A stretch of DNA of 31,662 nucleotides from a virus: the IMG/VR virus record IMGVR_UViG_3300020438_000152, positions 1 through 31,662 of that record. One strand, given 5' to 3'. How positions within the stretch are numbered: the first letter of the stretch is position 1; each line of letters begins with the position of its first letter. A model generated the notes under the pieces. It saw only the letters and a list, made by a program, of their open reading frames with translations, did no database searches and was not told the origin of the DNA. This document shows, piece after piece, positions 31,201 to 31,662 of the stretch. The position numbers and the translations under genes were made by a program.

Positions 31201-31577
31201 CTCAAATGTCTTTCATAGATGGAGCAGGAGACGAAGTAGGTACTATTAAATCTCATGGTACTTCGACTCAATATAATACGACTTCAGATTACAGATTAAA
31301 AGAAAATGAAGTACTTATATCTGATGGTATAACAAGATTAAAAACTCTTAAACCATATAGATTTAACTTTAAAAAAACCCCTGGAAATACTGTTGACGGT
31401 TTCTTTGCACACGAAGTAACAGCAGTACCCGAAGCAATAGCAGGTGAAAAAGATGGAACTAAATCGCAAGGTTTAGATCAATCAAAACTAGTACCTTTAT
31501 TAACCGCTGCCTTACAGGAAGCAATCACAAAAATCGAAACACTAGAAACAAAAGTAGCTGCACTGGAAAGTGCTTAA
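28227..31577 (+). CDS. Tail fibre (T7 gp17-like N-terminus, S74 C-terminus), 1116 aa
   Basis: This protein recognises the host surface. Residues 1-115 resemble the T7 gp17 tail-attachment domain (FSISFSYLSEDEIDVTVGG, KFQRDTDVSAKKVDFQDGSVL). Residues about 185-480 are 10-residue repeats of the type DAVTTAKIAD. Residues about 570-930 contain four copies of a FGxGNDLxIYHDGxxNxI unit alternating with xLYYDNxxxFxT units. The C-terminus is a peptidase S74 chaperone domain: SDYRLKEN with Ser1020 as nucleophile, then LKPYRFNF and GFFAHEVTAVPEAIAGEKDG, ending in a coiled coil (TKIETLETKVAALESA). The family folds trimeric fibres and then cuts itself off just before that Ser, so about 97 residues would be released. 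Confidence 0.93.
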   Translation: MATNTAASFTNHTGNASAGPFSISFSYLSEDEIDVTVGGVLKTKTTHYTFPSATTISFTSGNHPGNGVAIKFQRDTDVSAKKVDFQDGSVLTETDLDNNSDQILFGLQENLDVLNNDVLKRDGSQTVTGNLVFEGATDDGNETTLAITDPTGDRTLTVPDITGTIVTTGDTGTVTSAMINNGTIVAGDLASNSVTTAKITDANVTTAKVADDAITSAKIADNAITSAHIADGTVVAADIGANAVTASELADDAVDTAAIANSAVTNAKLGADAVNGSKIADDSIDSEHYVDGSIDTAHIADSQITTAKLASNAVTTAKITDANITTAKLADDAVTAAKIADGAITSAHIAADTVVAADIAANAVTASELADNAVDTAAIAADAVTGAKIADDAVDSEHLAADSIDAEHYAPGSVDATALASNAVTTAKINADAVDGTKIADDAINSEHYTDGSIDTAHIADAQITTAKIADDAVTAAKVGTFNLADLTNVHTATPSDGQVLKWVNSNSRWEPAVDAGASGATLGDGDYGEVTVSSSGSVFTIDNDVITSAKIADDAVGAEHIEVLDANLQFGDSVKAQFGAGNDLSIWHNATDNIIEGTQHLIVKTTESAKKIYLQSDTGVDISDVGVNEYQAKFINDGAVELYFDNSKKFETDANGVTITGQCAVTSHVAWPDHSSGYVGKAVFGNGDDLQIYHDGTNNIFYSDAPDLYIKTTSSETCARFGRNGGVDLYYDNALQCKTASYGLDFADNKRADFGDGNDLIIYHDGSHSIIEESGTGGLKLVTNSSLQVRNADKDTGEYLINADVDGSTSLYYDGVYRAATTSSGFRVNGDFWVDNQTNVGKDIFFDESADTLIFYDSVKAAFGSSNDLQIYHDSGGDSYIQEKGPGDLYITATKTILQNNDTSENLAKFIENGAVELYYDNTKQFSTHANGPHTEANVGLRCGSSGPVNSELFTVQRNTGQVAYFDHSGGDDHTVIQCRHRGAYSTTYRTQMSFIDGAGDEVGTIKSHGTSTQYNTTSDYRLKENEVLISDGITRLKTLKPYRFNFKKTPGNTVDGFFAHEVTAVPEAIAGEKDGTKSQGLDQSKLVPLLTAALQEAITKIETLETKVAALESA
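28791..29670 (+). repeat. 30-bp coding repeats in the tail fibre shaft
   Basis: About 29 consecutive 30-bp units encode decapeptides like NAVTTAKIAD, with no insertion or deletion over roughly 880 bases. A higher-order period of 360 bp (120 residues) is visible: ITSAHIA at about 28894 recurs at 29254, and SEHY at 29082 recurs as AEHY at 29442. A 480-bp offset repeat (GSIDTAHIADxQITTAK) occurs at 29101 and 29581. The array suggests growth by recombination in multiples of the unit. Confidence 0.85.
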
Positions 31578-31595
31578 CCCCCTTTTTAATTAACT

Positions 31596-31662
31596 ATGAA
31601 CAACCTTCAAGAAATCCTAGACGAAAGTCAAGCTCGATTTGAAGCTAACGTTGCTAAAGCTC
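31596..31662 (+). CDS. Start of a hypothetical gene, 3' partial
   Basis: ATG 31596 opens a frame that runs to the window edge (product begins MNNLQEILDESQARFEANVA, 22 residues seen). It lies 18 bases after the fibre stop. The visible part is an acidic amphipathic helix. In T7-like phages, genes after the fibre include holin, small terminase and lysis genes, but nothing here allows a choice. No clear Shine-Dalgarno is present in the short gap. Confidence 0.55.
   Translation, partial: MNNLQEILDESQARFEANVAKA

Overview
The window looks like most of the genome of a marine, T7-like short-tailed phage (Autographiviridae-type podovirus) that carries an integrase. The evidence is a single-subunit T7-type RNA polymerase, T7-order replication genes (SSB, endonuclease I, primase-helicase, 5'-3' exonuclease) and T7-order virion genes (portal, scaffold, major capsid, tail tubes A and B, internal virion proteins, gp17-like fibre, large terminase). 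Every gene I could support lies on the + strand, and the DNA is AT-rich. An attP site copies the 3' half of a host tRNA-Leu(UAA). Integrase upstream of the RNA polymerase, plus a tRNA-derived attP, is the layout known from integrase-bearing pelagiphages (SAR11 hosts) and marine cyanopodoviruses. I see no photosynthesis genes and cannot decide between these hosts.

Layout. 1-1617: large terminase, cut at the window edge. 1618-2254: non-coding stretch between the normal right-end gene (terminase) and the left-end early genes, so probably the physical-end junction or terminal repeat read through in a circular or concatemeric assembly. 2255-4762: small early genes of unknown function. Several are preceded by a recurring two-hairpin RNA leader, and there is a strong terminator at 3645-3680. 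4828-5718: tyrosine integrase. 5739-5867: attP, with a tRNA-Leu 3' half inside nested inverted repeats. 5906-8308: RNA polymerase. 8329-12023: DNA metabolism genes and a DUF3310 protein. 12051-16419: head assembly genes, with a hairpin terminator before the capsid gene and another after it. 16520-28224: tail tubes and internal (ejected) virion proteins. 28227-31577: tail fibre with a peptidase S74 C-terminal chaperone. 31596-end: start of a further gene.

How it fits together. In the lytic cycle, host polymerase would read the early block, and the phage polymerase would then transcribe replication and virion genes. In a prophage, the integrase would join the phage-borne tRNA-Leu 3' half to the host tRNA 5' half, placing the phage RNA polymerase gene directly downstream of the restored tRNA gene.

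Most notable points: the repeated tandem-hairpin leaders in the early region; no DNA polymerase gene between primase-helicase and exonuclease, where T7 has gene 5; an ADP-ribosyltransferase-like segment inside the gp16-like ejected protein; a LysM plus lytic transglycosylase pair at the end of the gp15-like protein; and a terminator hairpin embedded in a small membrane-protein gene. Small terminase, lysis genes and possibly DNA polymerase would have to lie in the part of the genome not shown.
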